From CAWKPF01 sp963851415 (GTDB lineage: Bacteria; Acidobacteriota; Thermoanaerobaculia; Multivoradales; Multivoraceae): a DNA stretch of 64,000 nucleotides. Both the position numbers and the translations under genes were made by a program. The notes under the pieces are model-generated. The model did not search any database. It saw only the letters and a program-made list of their open reading frames with translations, and was not told the DNA's origin. The DNA lies in the NCBI GenBank assembly GCA_963851415.1, contig CAWKPF010000003.1, positions 2,356,001 to 2,420,000 on the forward strand. The letters run 5' to 3'. Shown here in pieces: positions 55,773-64,000 of the stretch (position 1 is its first letter; the number at the start of each line of letters is the position of its first letter).

Positions 55773-56766
55773 GGTCGGCACTGGGGATGGCAGCCTCGAG
55801 CTCGTCCAGGTTTGCCCGGGCCAGAGCGAGGTAGTCGTACTCGCCACCGGTCGACGGGAGGCTCACGGGATCGAGCACGACCACCGTCAACTGTTCGGGC
55901 AGCGTGTCCAGGACTTCCTCGGCCGGGGCCTCGCTCCAGAGGATCACTATCGCGCCGTCCTCGAGGGCAGCGCGAAGGTGCCCCAGATCGTGGCCCGACG
56001 GCCGTGCATTCGCCCCGAGCGCCACCGGCCGCAGCTCGACGTCGCCCAGCCGGGCCAGATACGCGAAATGTCCCGCCGTCGCCAGCACGGGCGCATCGCC
56101 GAGACGGTCGAGCACCGCCTTGTACTCGGAGGCAAGCGATTCGAGATCGGCCCGCACCGCGCCGTAGCGCTGCGCGAATCCCTCACTCTCTTCGGGTCGG
56201 ATCCGGCTGAGGGCTTCGAGAACCCTGGCGCCTTGCTGGGCGAGCAGACCCGGGTCCGTGAACGTGTACGCGTCGGTCGCGGCATGACTGTGCTCCCCCC
56301 CCGCACCGTGGGAGTGCGTCTGACCCTGCGTCTCGATCAAGTCGAGCCCTTCGGCGGTGCGCACCAACCGACTCTCCGGCAGCGTCGCGGTTGCCATCCA
56401 GCCCTCGAGCCCCGCACCGTTGGCCACGATCAGTTCGGCCTCGGCGGCCTCGAGAATCTGTTCGGGGGTCGGCGCGAAGGCCTCGGGTGCCACACCGACA
56501 GGCGGCAACAACCGGCTCTCGACGGTGTCGCCGCCGATCCGACGCACCAACCACTCGAGGGGAGCCACGGTGGACACCACGTGCACCTTCGCAACGGACT
56601 CGGCCGAGGCGGTTTCCGTCTCCGCAGAGGCCGACTCTCCCGGCTCGCCCCCGGGCCCACGACACCCCAGAGACAGAGCGAGGGCGAGCGCGACCGAGAG
56701 CGCAGGTGGGGCTGCCCTGAGGACTCCCCGGGGCAGCTTGGGGAGGGTGAGTCGGAAGACGGTCAT
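55765..56766 (-). CDS. ZnuA-like metal-binding lipoprotein
   Basis: 333 residues. The lipobox ALSLGCRG places the mature N-terminus on the membrane. The SBP_bac_9 (cluster A-I) fold is clear: VVSTVAPLEWLVRRIGGDTVESRLL, then GHFAYLARLGDVEL (second His ligand) and LWSEAPAEEVLDTL (Glu). A His-rich loop (HSHGAGGEHSH) is typical of zinc-type proteins. The first His ligand, normally in PHDYEPTP, is replaced (APEAFAPTP), so metal coordination is atypical. Expected partner of an ABC importer, but the operon has an FtsX-type ABC and a copper ATPase instead. Confidence 0.87.
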   Translation of the reverse strand: MTVFRLTLPKLPRGVLRAAPPALSVALALALSLGCRGPGGEPGESASAETETASAESVAKVHVVSTVAPLEWLVRRIGGDTVESRLLPPVGVAPEAFAPTPEQILEAAEAELIVANGAGLEGWMATATLPESRLVRTAEGLDLIETQGQTHSHGAGGEHSHAATDAYTFTDPGLLAQQGARVLEALSRIRPEESEGFAQRYGAVRADLESLASEYKAVLDRLGDAPVLATAGHFAYLARLGDVELRPVALGANARPSGHDLGHLRAALEDGAIVILWSEAPAEEVLDTLPEQLTVVVLDPVSLPSTGGEYDYLALARANLDELEAAIPSADHE

Positions 56767-56809
56767 GTCGAGCTCCTCTGGATGGCGGCCTCTCGCTTCG
56801 CCGCGGGGC

Positions 56810-57991
56810 CTAACCGGGGATCAGGCGGGCGTCGACCAGCCACAGCCCGGCACCGGCCAACAGCGCGGCTGCCAGTGCTGCCATCAGGATGACACAGGCC
56901 ACCTCTACCCCGACAATCGCACCAATTGCCGACCGACTGCAACCGATCCGCTGCATCAGCTCCAGCTCGGTGCGGCGCAGCCGTAGCGACAGCGCGAGCA
57001 CGAGTACGAAGAAGGCGAACGTCGACAGCGCGACGGCGACGAAATACACCCCCAGCGCCTGCCGGGCCCGCAGCACGATGCCGAGTACGGATCGCACCAC
57101 ATCCAGCGGCTGGACTGCCTGCCGATCGGTCTTCAAGGCGAAGTCCCCGAGCAGCAGATCCCGGGCGCGCGCATCGGGCGGGAACACCAGCAGGGACGAG
57201 ATCGGCGCCTCGTCGTCTCCGCCGTGCTGGTGGAAGCTCGCGCGGTTGTTCGCGGTGATGCGGTCGAACAGGAAGATCGCAGCGGTCGCTTCGAGGTTCT
57301 CGCCCTCCCGGGCCTCGGGGTTCAACGCCTGTTCTCGCGTCACGTCGTCGTGACCGTGAAGACGCCCGTCGACCACCCAGACGGTTCGAAGATCGGTGAA
57401 GAAGGCTTCATCGTCGGGGCCATCGGAGGGCGCGAGCACACCGACGACCTCGAGCACGACCGGGTAGGAGCCCGCCAGGTTGTAGAGGTTGGTCAAGTCA
57501 GAGCGCACCGTGTCGCCCGGGTGCAACCGCGCCTCTTCCGCGACGGTCGAGCCGGCCACCACTTCTCCGAGCTGAGCCGGCAAGCGTCCCTCACTCACGG
57601 AGAGATGCCGGGCCTCGAAGTACTCGAGCCCTGTCCCCACCAGCGGGGCACCGTCGACGGTGAACCGCACGTGCAGCGGGACGACGAGCCCGTAGTCGAG
57701 CCGCTCGACCTCGCTCCGCTCCCGGTAGGGGATGTCGTCGCCGACCTGGCCCCGGAAATACAGCGAGGCCATCGTCAGGTCGAATTCGTTGCCCTTGGCC
57801 CCGATCACGATCGGGGTGTCCTCGGCTCGCTGGAGCAGGGTCTTTTCCACGTGCCGACCCACCAGCACGGTGAAGATCGGCAGGAAGAGGGCCACCGCGG
57901 TGCCGAGCACCAGAATCGCGGTTCGCCACGGCGCAGACCGGAGATAGTGACGAGCGAGAAAGAACGCGTTCCGCATCATGTCGCGCTCCAC
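56810..57991 (-). CDS. FtsX-like ABC transporter permease
   Basis: 393 residues (ATG 57991, or the ATG 15 nt in). The first helix (PWRTAILVLGTAVALFLPIFTVL) precedes a large extracytoplasmic domain (residues about 45-295) and the FtsX triple helices (ALGVYFVAVALSTFAFFVLVLAL, AIGAIVGVEVACVILMAALAAALL). The MacB/LolE-type architecture usually transmits force or exports lipids and peptides rather than importing solutes. It overlaps the ATPase gene by 16 nt. Confidence 0.9.
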   Translation of the reverse strand: MERDMMRNAFFLARHYLRSAPWRTAILVLGTAVALFLPIFTVLVGRHVEKTLLQRAEDTPIVIGAKGNEFDLTMASLYFRGQVGDDIPYRERSEVERLDYGLVVPLHVRFTVDGAPLVGTGLEYFEARHLSVSEGRLPAQLGEVVAGSTVAEEARLHPGDTVRSDLTNLYNLAGSYPVVLEVVGVLAPSDGPDDEAFFTDLRTVWVVDGRLHGHDDVTREQALNPEAREGENLEATAAIFLFDRITANNRASFHQHGGDDEAPISSLLVFPPDARARDLLLGDFALKTDRQAVQPLDVVRSVLGIVLRARQALGVYFVAVALSTFAFFVLVLALSLRLRRTELELMQRIGCSRSAIGAIVGVEVACVILMAALAAALLAGAGLWLVDARLIPG

Positions 57992-58665
57992 TCCCGGACC
58001 GATCGAGTCTCGTCGAAACGAGCCAGCACCGCGGGGTCGTGGCTGACCAGAACGAGGGTCAGGGAGTGCACCTCGCAGAGTCGCTCGAGCAGTTCGAGCA
58101 CGGCCATCCCCTGCTCTGGATCGAGGCCCGCGGTGGGCTCGTCTGCCAGCAGAAGCGTCGGCTCCGTGACCAACGCTCGGGCAATGGCCACTCTCTGGCG
58201 CTCTCCCTGGGAGAGCCGCCCCGGGCGTCGGTCCCCGCGCTGGGCCAGACCGAGATCCGAGAGCAGTCGGTCGGCACGCTCACGGTGAGCGGGGCCGAGC
58301 TCGAGCGCCGGATTGAGACGAAAGGGCAGCAGGACGTTCTCCCGCGCGTCGAGGTATTCGACCAGGGGGAAGTCTTGAAAAACGAAACCGAGATGACGGA
58401 TGCGGTGGGCACGCAGGGCGGCCTCCGTCATCTCGGTCAGCTCTCGACCTTCCACCTGCAGACGCCCTCGCGTGGGACGACGCGCGCCGGCGAGGAGGTC
58501 GAGCACGGTGGTCTTGCCGCAGCCGGAAGGCCCGTGCAGCGCGACCCGATGGCCTCGTGGCACCCGCCACCGATCGATCCGTAGGCGAAAGGAGCCGGGC
58601 GCAGCAGCTCGTTCATGCTCGAACTCGAGCCCTTCCACCTCGATCGCATACTCGAGGTCCGTCAT
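57976..58665 (-). CDS. ABC transporter ATPase (LolD/MacB type)
   Basis: 229 residues: Walker A GPSGCGKTT, Q-loop VFQDFPLVEYL, signature LSQGERQRVAIAR, Walker B LLLADEPTAGLD and the H-loop VSHDP. Partner of the FtsX-like permease downstream, start overlapping the previous gene by 4 nt. Confidence 0.95.
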   Translation of the reverse strand: MTDLEYAIEVEGLEFEHERAAAPGSFRLRIDRWRVPRGHRVALHGPSGCGKTTVLDLLAGARRPTRGRLQVEGRELTEMTEAALRAHRIRHLGFVFQDFPLVEYLDARENVLLPFRLNPALELGPAHRERADRLLSDLGLAQRGDRRPGRLSQGERQRVAIARALVTEPTLLLADEPTAGLDPEQGMAVLELLERLCEVHSLTLVLVSHDPAVLARFDETRSVREWSAT

Positions 58666-59417
58666 GGGGGCGGCTCCACAGGCCCCTCGGCGTCAGCATC
58701 GGGAGGCTCCGCCTGGCTCTCGAGGATCTCGTCCATCAGCCCCGACTCGAGCAGATCCTGCGTCGACAGGAGGCCACCGGCCGACTCCGGGAGATCGTCG
58801 AGAGGAAACCCGCCGGCGCCGTCGAAGGCGCTGCGCACGCGCTTCAGACTCCGCAAGCGGGTGTCGACGATGCGCAGTGAGTCGAGCCCCGCGGCCTCAC
58901 CGACCGGCCGGAGCGTGTAGACGGCTCGATAGCGATTGATCCTCGGGTGGCGGTGGGCCTGATGATGCACCACTCCCCCGACACTCCACTCGGCCTCGAT
59001 ACGAGCCTCCCCGGGGGAACGCTCGACCAGCTCGATGGACTCGTAGTCGACACTGCGCACGTCGATCGCGATCTGCTCCTGCTGCATCTGCGTCAGGGTG
59101 GTGAAGTGCTCCACGTATTCGCGAGTGAGTGCCTCCCCCACGAAGCTGTCCGCCAGGAGCGAGTGCACCGCGTCGCGCTCCGGGCCGAGACGATACAGGT
59201 CGTACACCCGGCGATGCATCTCCCGAAAGCGCTCGGTCACCGCTACGTCTTCGAGGTCGCGCAGCCGGTTCTCGCTCCCGCAACCCGTCATCCACATCGT
59301 CCCGAGCAGGGCGCCCAGCGCGACGAACGCCAGCTCCAGCCGTCCAGGGCCCACTCGAGTCGGACGCTGCGCAAGGCCGCGCCTCAGATCGCGCAGAGGA
59401 ATACGGTGAGAAGACAT
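58662..59417 (-). CDS. Lipoprotein of unknown function, first gene of the metal operon
   Basis: 251 residues from ATG 59417. After a long basic N-terminus comes a hydrophobic segment and lipobox (MWMTGCGSE). The mature part is helical and beta-rich (REMHRRVYDLYRLGPERDAVHSLLADSFVGE, IEAEWSVGGVVHHQAHRHPRINRY) with several His residues. It is divergently transcribed from the gene at 59597. Family unknown. By position it probably works with the ABC transporter. Confidence 0.75.
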   Translation of the reverse strand: MSSHRIPLRDLRRGLAQRPTRVGPGRLELAFVALGALLGTMWMTGCGSENRLRDLEDVAVTERFREMHRRVYDLYRLGPERDAVHSLLADSFVGEALTREYVEHFTTLTQMQQEQIAIDVRSVDYESIELVERSPGEARIEAEWSVGGVVHHQAHRHPRINRYRAVYTLRPVGEAAGLDSLRIVDTRLRSLKRVRSAFDGAGGFPLDDLPESAGGLLSTQDLLESGLMDEILESQAEPPDADAEGPVEPPP

Positions 59418-59560
59418 GGGATCGAGACACATCGGTCAGGGGAGCTCGTTGGACAGGGACCTCGGACGAGCGACGCACGCCTCGTCCGTGGGGCGGTCCG
59501 TGGGGCGGTCCGGGGCGCAGTCGAGGTCGAAACGGGTCGGCCGTGCGAAACTCCCCCGAA

Positions 59561-59588
59561 TTGACACGCTCTTCGACCGGATTATAGG
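59561..59588 (+). promoter_or_regulatory. Promoter for the 59597 gene
   Basis: TTGACA (59561-59566), 16 bp, TATAGG (59583-59588), 8 nt before the ATG: a good sigma70-type promoter with a very short leader. An adjacent metal-regulator site is likely but was not identified. Confidence 0.6.
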
Positions 59589-59596
59589 TTGCCGCC

Positions 59597-60262
59597 ATGC
59601 CGATCTCCGCGGTTCGACGCCGCCTTCTCCCCGCATACCTGCTGGTGGCGGCCTGGGCGGCCTCGCCCGCGTTCCCCCACGCGTTCTGGCCCACGTTCTA
59701 CTCCTCGAAGACGGCGATCTCTCTCGACGAGAACGGACTCCGCGCGGTCGTGGTCGTCGAGATCCCCACGGTCTCGCTGGTCCCGAAATTTCGCCAGCAC
59801 TTCGCCGGAGTGGATCTCAAGAAGGAGATCCAGGAAGGTCGGTTCGAGGATCTCGAGGCCCGGTTTCGTGACCATCTCTTCGAAGAACTGGGGTCCGGCC
59901 TCTCGCTCGAGATCGACGGTCGAGGCACCCCGGGCCGATGGCAGCCGGTCGACACACCGGCCAATGGCCTCGCCAGTGAGGGCTTCTTCGTCTACATGCT
60001 CGAGTTCGAGCCCGACGAGCCCCTGTTGCTGGATGCGCCCGGCGAGCACCGACTCCGCGTGAGGAATGATCTGTACCCGGACAAGAACATCGTGCTCGCC
60101 AACTATGTCGAGACGAAAGAGGGCTGGCAGTTGATCGAAAGCTCCACCCCGCAACCGCCCGCCGAGAGCGACCTCACCGTGGGTTCTCCGGCCGAGATCG
60201 CGATGTGGAGTCAGGAACCGGAAATGCGGGACTTCCGGATCGTCGTGCTGCGCGCGCCCTGA
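59597..60262 (+). CDS. Exported protein, probable metal-operon partner
   Basis: 221 residues with a signal peptide (LLPAYLLVAAWAASPAFPHA) and a mature start HAFWPTFYSSKTAISLDENGLRAVVVVEIP. This resembles periplasmic DUF1007-like proteins near metal transporters, but the match is uncertain. No Cys; few His. Divergent from the metal operon, so possibly co-regulated. Confidence 0.7.
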   Translation: MPISAVRRRLLPAYLLVAAWAASPAFPHAFWPTFYSSKTAISLDENGLRAVVVVEIPTVSLVPKFRQHFAGVDLKKEIQEGRFEDLEARFRDHLFEELGSGLSLEIDGRGTPGRWQPVDTPANGLASEGFFVYMLEFEPDEPLLLDAPGEHRLRVRNDLYPDKNIVLANYVETKEGWQLIESSTPQPPAESDLTVGSPAEIAMWSQEPEMRDFRIVVLRAP

Positions 60263-60367
60263 CGCGCTCGGCACCCCCTCTCGTCGACTCTTCCGTCGAG
60301 CCGATGACGTCTCGGACCCCGTCAATCGGGGCTTGCGGAGCTGCATTCTCCTGCGCGCCTCGGAGGG

Positions 60368-60398
60368 TTGACTCGATCTGCCTGCTTCATGCTAAGAT
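60368..60398 (+). promoter_or_regulatory. Candidate hsp20 promoter
   Basis: TTGACT (60368-60373), 19 bp, and an extended -10 (TGC-TAAGAT, 60393-60398) in a locally AT-rich 110-bp leader. No CIRCE or sigma32 box was recognised. Confidence 0.4.
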
Positions 60399-60510
60399 AA
60401 TTGCGTGTTGGGTGGAATAAGTGCTGAAACCTTAGCGTTATCCACTCATGAACGCGGCCCCGTGCTCGCGATCATGCCATTTTCACCGCTCGAATTCGAG
60501 GAGAAACACC

Positions 60511-60945
60511 ATGAACAACCTGACCAAGAGAGACCTTCGCCCCTTCACCGGCTTGATCGAGAACTTCTTCGAGGATCCGGTCTTCGCGCCCAACCTGCGC
60601 GCCTTTCGGGGTAGCGAGCAGACGTTCGTGCCGGCCGTCGATCTGGCCCAGACCGACGAGGGCTACCTCGTCACCGCCGATCTGCCCGGGCTGGACAAGA
60701 AGGACATCCACCTCAGCATCGAGAACAACACCTTGACCCTGTCCGGCGAGCGCGCCTTCGAGCGCAAGGAAGACGGGCCGCAGTTCGATCGCATCGAGCG
60801 GGCCTACGGGAAGTTCTCGCGCACCTTCCAGCTGCCGTCCAACGTGGACAACAGCCGAGTGAAGGCGAGCTTCGAGAACGGCGTCCTCTCCATCGAGGTT
60901 CCCAAGGCCGAGGAGGCCAAGAGCCGGCAGATCGAGATCGGGTAA
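60511..60945 (+). CDS. Small heat-shock protein (Hsp20/alpha-crystallin)
   Basis: 144 residues from ATG 60511 with GAGGAG upstream. The alpha-crystallin domain runs FVPAVDLAQTDEGYLVTADLPGLDKKDIHLSIENNTLTLSGER in pieces, then FSRTFQLPSNVDNSRVKASFENGVLSIEVPK, and a C-terminal IEIG (IxI) motif for oligomerisation. Predicted holdase chaperone. Single gene with its own terminator. Confidence 0.95.
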   Translation: MNNLTKRDLRPFTGLIENFFEDPVFAPNLRAFRGSEQTFVPAVDLAQTDEGYLVTADLPGLDKKDIHLSIENNTLTLSGERAFERKEDGPQFDRIERAYGKFSRTFQLPSNVDNSRVKASFENGVLSIEVPKAEEAKSRQIEIG

Positions 60946-61003
60946 CACGCTCTCGCGCTCGCAGCCCCGGCGGCCCTTCGGTCCGCCGGCCCCACTCGGA
61001 TCT

Positions 61004-61037
61004 CAGGCCCTGCCATCGGCAGGGCCTGTTTCTTTCT
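61004..61037 (+). terminator. Rho-independent terminator after hsp20
   Basis: A 10-bp perfect stem (AGGCCCTGCC / GGCAGGGCCT) with a 3-nt loop, followed by GTTTCTTTCT. Confidence 0.85.
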
Positions 61038-61308
61038 GCTTCGCTCCCTTCCGGCGCGGGTCGGCTCTCGCGGCAATCACCAACGGAGCCAGTCACTTGG
61101 AGCGAAGCCCGATGGACGGCTGCGGTGAGACTCTGGCATCGGATAGCCGGTTGCAGTATCCTTACCCTTCCCGGCAGGCTCCGTTCCGAGTCGTCTCCCC
61201 AGAGAAGACGGCTGCGACCGAAGACGCCGACACCACAAGTGCCGACGGGCACCGAACTGCGCCCATCAGACGCAGAGAAACCGCCCCTCGCAACCATCCG
61301 AGCACGCC

Positions 61309-62895
61309 ATGTCCAGCGACACCAAAGTCTCTGACGAGACCACCCACGATACCGAAACGACCGACATCGAAACTCCCGAGCCGGAGGCTCCGGCAGAGAC
61401 CGTGACTGCCCAGGACGCCGTCACTCCTGAAGAACGGGACTCGGTCACCCTTGAAGAAGCAGTCGCTTCTGACGAGGCGCCCGAGGAGGTGTCGCTCCCG
61501 GCGGCCGCCGCGCAAGCGCCCGAGGCCCCCGCCACGGACGCCCCTGCGCAGGCCATGGCCTCTGAGAAGCCTTCTCCGGCAGAGGCGCCGGCCGCAGACT
61601 CCGTCGCCTCCGAGCCAGAGACCGCGGCGGAAGCCGTCGCTTCGGAACCGGTTGCCGCCGAGACGAGCGCCCCCGAGGCTGCGGCCCCGACGGAGCCTCC
61701 GACCGAGGCCGCGGCCTCAGCAGACGAGGCGGCCAAGCCGGAAGCCCCCGCCGAACCGCCCGAGAACCTGAAGCCTCTCTACGCCGCCCTCGAGTCGAAG
61801 GAGCGCGTCAAGGGCAAGGTCATCGGCTGGAACAAAGGGGGCTTTCACATCGGTATCGACGGCGTGCCCGCCTTCTGCCCCAAGTCACAGATGGAGCTCG
61901 GCAACCCGAAGAAGGCGGCCAGCTACGTCGACAAGGAATTCGAGTTCCGCGTCATAGAGATCCGGGACGCGGGCAAGCGAATCGTCGTGTCCCGCACCGA
62001 GATCCTCAACGAGAATCGGGCTGCCCTGCTCGCCAACCTGCGCGAGCATCAGAAGAGCGGCGAGGCCATGGAAGGACGAGTCACCTCCATCACCGACTTC
62101 GGCGCCTTCGTCGACCTGGGCGGCATCGAAGGGCTGGTTCACCTCTCGGCCCTTTCCAGACGACGTGTCGAGCACGCTCGCGAGCTGGTGCAGATCGGTC
62201 AGGACGTCAAGGTGAAGGTGTCCAAGATCGAAAAGGGCGGTGAGCGCATCTCCCTTTCGATGAAGGCCCTGGAGCCCGACCCCTGGAAGGGAGTCGACGA
62301 GCGCTACGAGACCGGCAGCAAGCACACCGGGAAGATCCTCCGGGCCGCCGACTTCGGCCTGTTCGTCGAACTGGAGCCCGGCCTCGAAGGACTTGTCCAC
62401 ACCTCGCAGCTTCCGATCGGCAAGACCCTGGAGGATCCCTCCCTGGCCGCAGGAACGGAGATCGACGTCTGGGTTCGCGAGGCCGACCCGCGCCGCCGGC
62501 GCCTGGCACTCGCCATGCGTGAAGTGGCACAGGGCAACCCCTGGGAGAAGCTCAACGAACGCTACGAGGAAGGGCAGAAGGTCAAGGGTACGGTCGAGCA
62601 GGTCGCCAAGTTCGGCGTCTTCGTCAACCTCGAGCCAGGCCTGACCGGCTTGCTCCCCTTCTCCGTTCTCTCGCTGCCGGGCGACATGAGCCCGCAGCGC
62701 GCGTTCCGTCTCGGCCAGGAGCTCGACGTGCAGATCGCCGAGATCGACGCCAAGCGGCGCCGGATGTCTCTGGCTCCCGTCGGAACACAGCTCGCCGGCA
62801 CCAAGGCTGACCTCAAGGAGTATCAGCAGCAGGCAGGAGACGGCGGCGGGCTCAACGCCATGGCTGCCGCGTTCGCTCGACTGCAAAAGGACTGA
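61309..62895 (+). CDS. S1-domain RNA-binding protein (ribosomal S1-like)
   Basis: 528 residues. The N-terminal 150 residues are a low-complexity Ala/Glu/Pro acidic region. Four S1 (OB-fold) repeats follow at about 166-235, 254-322, 339-408 and 425-495, each with the G-x-V...F-G-x-F/V pattern (e.g. MEGRVTSITDFG, VKGTVEQVAKFG). Canonical S1 has six repeats, so this is a shorter homologue that binds mRNA, possibly as a ribosome-associated factor. The low-complexity tail is unusual and may be disordered. Confidence 0.92.
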   Translation: MSSDTKVSDETTHDTETTDIETPEPEAPAETVTAQDAVTPEERDSVTLEEAVASDEAPEEVSLPAAAAQAPEAPATDAPAQAMASEKPSPAEAPAADSVASEPETAAEAVASEPVAAETSAPEAAAPTEPPTEAAASADEAAKPEAPAEPPENLKPLYAALESKERVKGKVIGWNKGGFHIGIDGVPAFCPKSQMELGNPKKAASYVDKEFEFRVIEIRDAGKRIVVSRTEILNENRAALLANLREHQKSGEAMEGRVTSITDFGAFVDLGGIEGLVHLSALSRRRVEHARELVQIGQDVKVKVSKIEKGGERISLSMKALEPDPWKGVDERYETGSKHTGKILRAADFGLFVELEPGLEGLVHTSQLPIGKTLEDPSLAAGTEIDVWVREADPRRRRLALAMREVAQGNPWEKLNERYEEGQKVKGTVEQVAKFGVFVNLEPGLTGLLPFSVLSLPGDMSPQRAFRLGQELDVQIAEIDAKRRRMSLAPVGTQLAGTKADLKEYQQQAGDGGGLNAMAAAFARLQKD

Positions 62896-62938
62896 GCCTC
62901 GTTCGCCTGAGCGCACGCTGAGGGGAATCTCCGATCCG

Positions 62939-63271
62939 ATGACTGCCGAGGAGCACATCTACAGGGTCCTGTTCTTCAGCCAGGGGCAGGTCTACGAGGT
63001 CTACGCGCGCTCGGTGTCGCAGGGCGCGTTGTTCGGTTTCATCGAGGTCGAGGAGCTGGTCTTCGGCGAGAAGACCGAACTGGTCATCGACCCGTCGGAA
63101 GAGGCTCTGCAACGAGAGTTCGAAGGCGTCAAACGTACCTATCTTCCGATGCACGCCGTGCTGCGGATCGACGAAGTCGACAAGGAAGGAACTGGACGCA
63201 TCCACGCCAGCAAGGGGGACGGTGGAACGGTCACACCCTTCCCTCTTCCGATGCCACCCAACAAGAAGTAG
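62939..63271 (+). CDS. DUF1820 protein
   Basis: 110 residues: IYRVLFFSQGQVYEVYARSVSQG, LFGFIEVEELVFGEKTELVIDPSEE and RTYLPMHAVLRIDEVDKEG, the DUF1820 pattern. Function unknown; it is usually near housekeeping genes. Same strand as the S1 gene, 43 nt after it. Confidence 0.9.
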   Translation: MTAEEHIYRVLFFSQGQVYEVYARSVSQGALFGFIEVEELVFGEKTELVIDPSEEALQREFEGVKRTYLPMHAVLRIDEVDKEGTGRIHASKGDGGTVTPFPLPMPPNKK

Positions 63272-63347
63272 CTCGTTAACAACCCGCCATCTCAAGAGTA
63301 CCGCCAGGCGCTCCTCGAACGACCTGCGGAACCATTGGAGAGCTGAC

Positions 63348-63875
63348 ATGTCTCACCGGCTCCGTACCCACTGTCTCGTCCTTGTTCTCTTCGTCCTCGT
63401 GATCGCCCTGCCCGCTTGGGCCGCCGCGCAAGATACTGCGCCGAAGATCGCGGTCGTCGACATCGACCAGGTCGTCGTCTCGTCGAAGGCGGGACAGGCC
63501 CTCCAGACTCGTCTGCAAACACTCGAGCAGGAGACCCAGGCCAAGCTCGAGGAAGCCACTCAGCTGATCCAGAACCTGCAGCAGAGTCTCCAGGGGAAGG
63601 ACGCCGCAACCGCCCGCGAGATCCAGAAGCAGATCGAAGACGCCACTCTCCGAGGCCGGCGTCAGCGCGAAGACGCGGAGCGGCAGGCGCAGAAGATCCA
63701 GCAGGAGGAGCTCCAGCGCATCCGTGACAGTCTGCGTCCGGTCTTCGAGAAGATCCAGACCGAGTCGGCCTACGACCTGATCCTCAACTACAACCCGGCG
63801 ATCGTGATCGCGGTGAGCGAAACGATCGACATCACCGACCGCGTGCTCCAGATGCTCGACGGTGGTGGGGGCTGA
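63348..63875 (+). CDS. OmpH/Skp-family periplasmic chaperone
   Basis: 175 residues from ATG 63348. The signal peptide (LVLVLFVLVIALPAWAAA) is followed by IAVVDIDQVVVSSKAGQAL and a long coiled coil (TRLQTLEQETQAKLEEATQLIQ) with the typical end EKIQTESAYDLILNYNPAIVIAV. It assists outer-membrane protein folding and supports a Gram-negative envelope. Confidence 0.92.
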   Translation: MSHRLRTHCLVLVLFVLVIALPAWAAAQDTAPKIAVVDIDQVVVSSKAGQALQTRLQTLEQETQAKLEEATQLIQNLQQSLQGKDAATAREIQKQIEDATLRGRRQREDAERQAQKIQQEELQRIRDSLRPVFEKIQTESAYDLILNYNPAIVIAVSETIDITDRVLQMLDGGGG

Positions 63876-63888
63876 CCGCCAGGCGACC

Positions 63889-64000
63889 GTGAAGCAGGCC
63901 AAGGGGATCCGCGAGCACATCGCGGACGATGAGTACGTCACCCGCTACCCGGAGGGATCCAGGTTCCGGCTGCGGATCGACAGCGCCGACCCCCAGCCGA
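63889..64000 (+). CDS. Possible start of the next gene (partial)
   Basis: An open frame from GTG 63889 (KQAKGIREHIADDEYVTRYPEG) continues to the window end. No domain is visible in 37 codons, and the true start may be elsewhere. Confidence 0.3.
   Translation, partial: MKQAKGIREHIADDEYVTRYPEGSRFRLRIDSADPQP

Noticed and set aside
61266..61736. Minus-strand Ala/Ser-rich ORF opposite the S1 protein N-terminus
   Set aside because: It mirrors the low-complexity Ala/Glu/Pro region of the S1 gene and has no independent start context.
1..64000. tRNA or rRNA genes
   Set aside because: No cloverleaf-like or rRNA-like sequence was recognised by eye. A tRNAscan run was not possible.

Overview
This is a high-GC bacterial chromosome segment dominated by a large sedentary chromosomal integron. 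Housekeeping genes typical of a Gram-negative, proteobacterium-like organism flank it (metG, cysS, an S1-domain protein, a DUF1820 protein, an OmpH/Skp chaperone, Hsp20, CopA). I cannot place the genus from sequence alone; a deltaproteobacterial or myxobacterial-type lineage is a guess.

Left flank (1-6.6 kb): the start of a sodium:solute symporter with its small DUF3311-like partner, an amidohydrolase, a DUF885 lipoprotein and methionyl-tRNA synthetase (metG, with two apparent 1-nt frameshifts). At 6625-7614 lies an integron integrase (intI). It points the same way as the cassettes, unlike the divergent layout of mobile integrons. The attI point is GTTATGC at 7938.

Array (7.94-45.2 kb, with vestiges to 51.6 kb): about 46 recognisable attC sites bound short cassettes, nearly all coding on the + strand. 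Most cassettes begin with TTNNNN complementary to the R'' core of their own attC. The sites fall into a few families (A: CAGAGGAC/GCCTCTGAG arms; B: GGAGCGGAC/GCCGCTCAT arms; C: GAACCGGAC/CCGGTTATC arms; E and F: minor) that combine different outer arms with different apical hairpins. About 14 cassettes carry toxin-antitoxin or TA-like modules (ParE/RelE, BrnT/BrnA, HicAB, HigAB, DUF4160/DUF2442). Others carry a TIR-domain protein, DUF6650, DUF4180, DUF2254, GIY-YIG, HEAT-repeat, NTF2-like, VOC, MAPEG, VIT1, ICMT-like, nitroreductase-like and serine esterase proteins, plus secreted and membrane ORFans. A -10-like hexamer, usually TAGAAT, sits 5-9 nt (mostly 6) upstream of the start codon of about 15 genes, mostly TA modules, implying cassette-borne promoters that give leaderless mRNAs.

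Four insertion sequences invade the array: an IS1111-type IS110-family element inside an attC, an IS3-family element in a higA-like antitoxin, an IS110-group element nested in that IS3, and an IS481-family element with a CCTAGG target duplication. attC quality declines away from intI: sites are mostly intact to about 36 kb, mutated from 36 to 45 kb, and only vestiges remain to 51.6 kb. The old distal zone (45-51.6 kb) holds VOC, NTF2-like, alpha/beta hydrolase and glycosidase-like genes.

Right flank (51.8-64 kb): cysS, then a minus-strand metal-transport operon (lipoprotein, ABC ATPase, FtsX-like permease, ZnuA-like binding protein, copper P-type ATPase). Divergent from it is a secreted protein, followed by hsp20, an S1-domain RNA-binding protein, a DUF1820 protein and OmpH/Skp. 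Single-nucleotide frameshifts are frequent from 5.6 to 42 kb, including two in the normally essential metG, so some apparent pseudogenes may be sequencing errors. The flank from 51.8 kb onward shows none.
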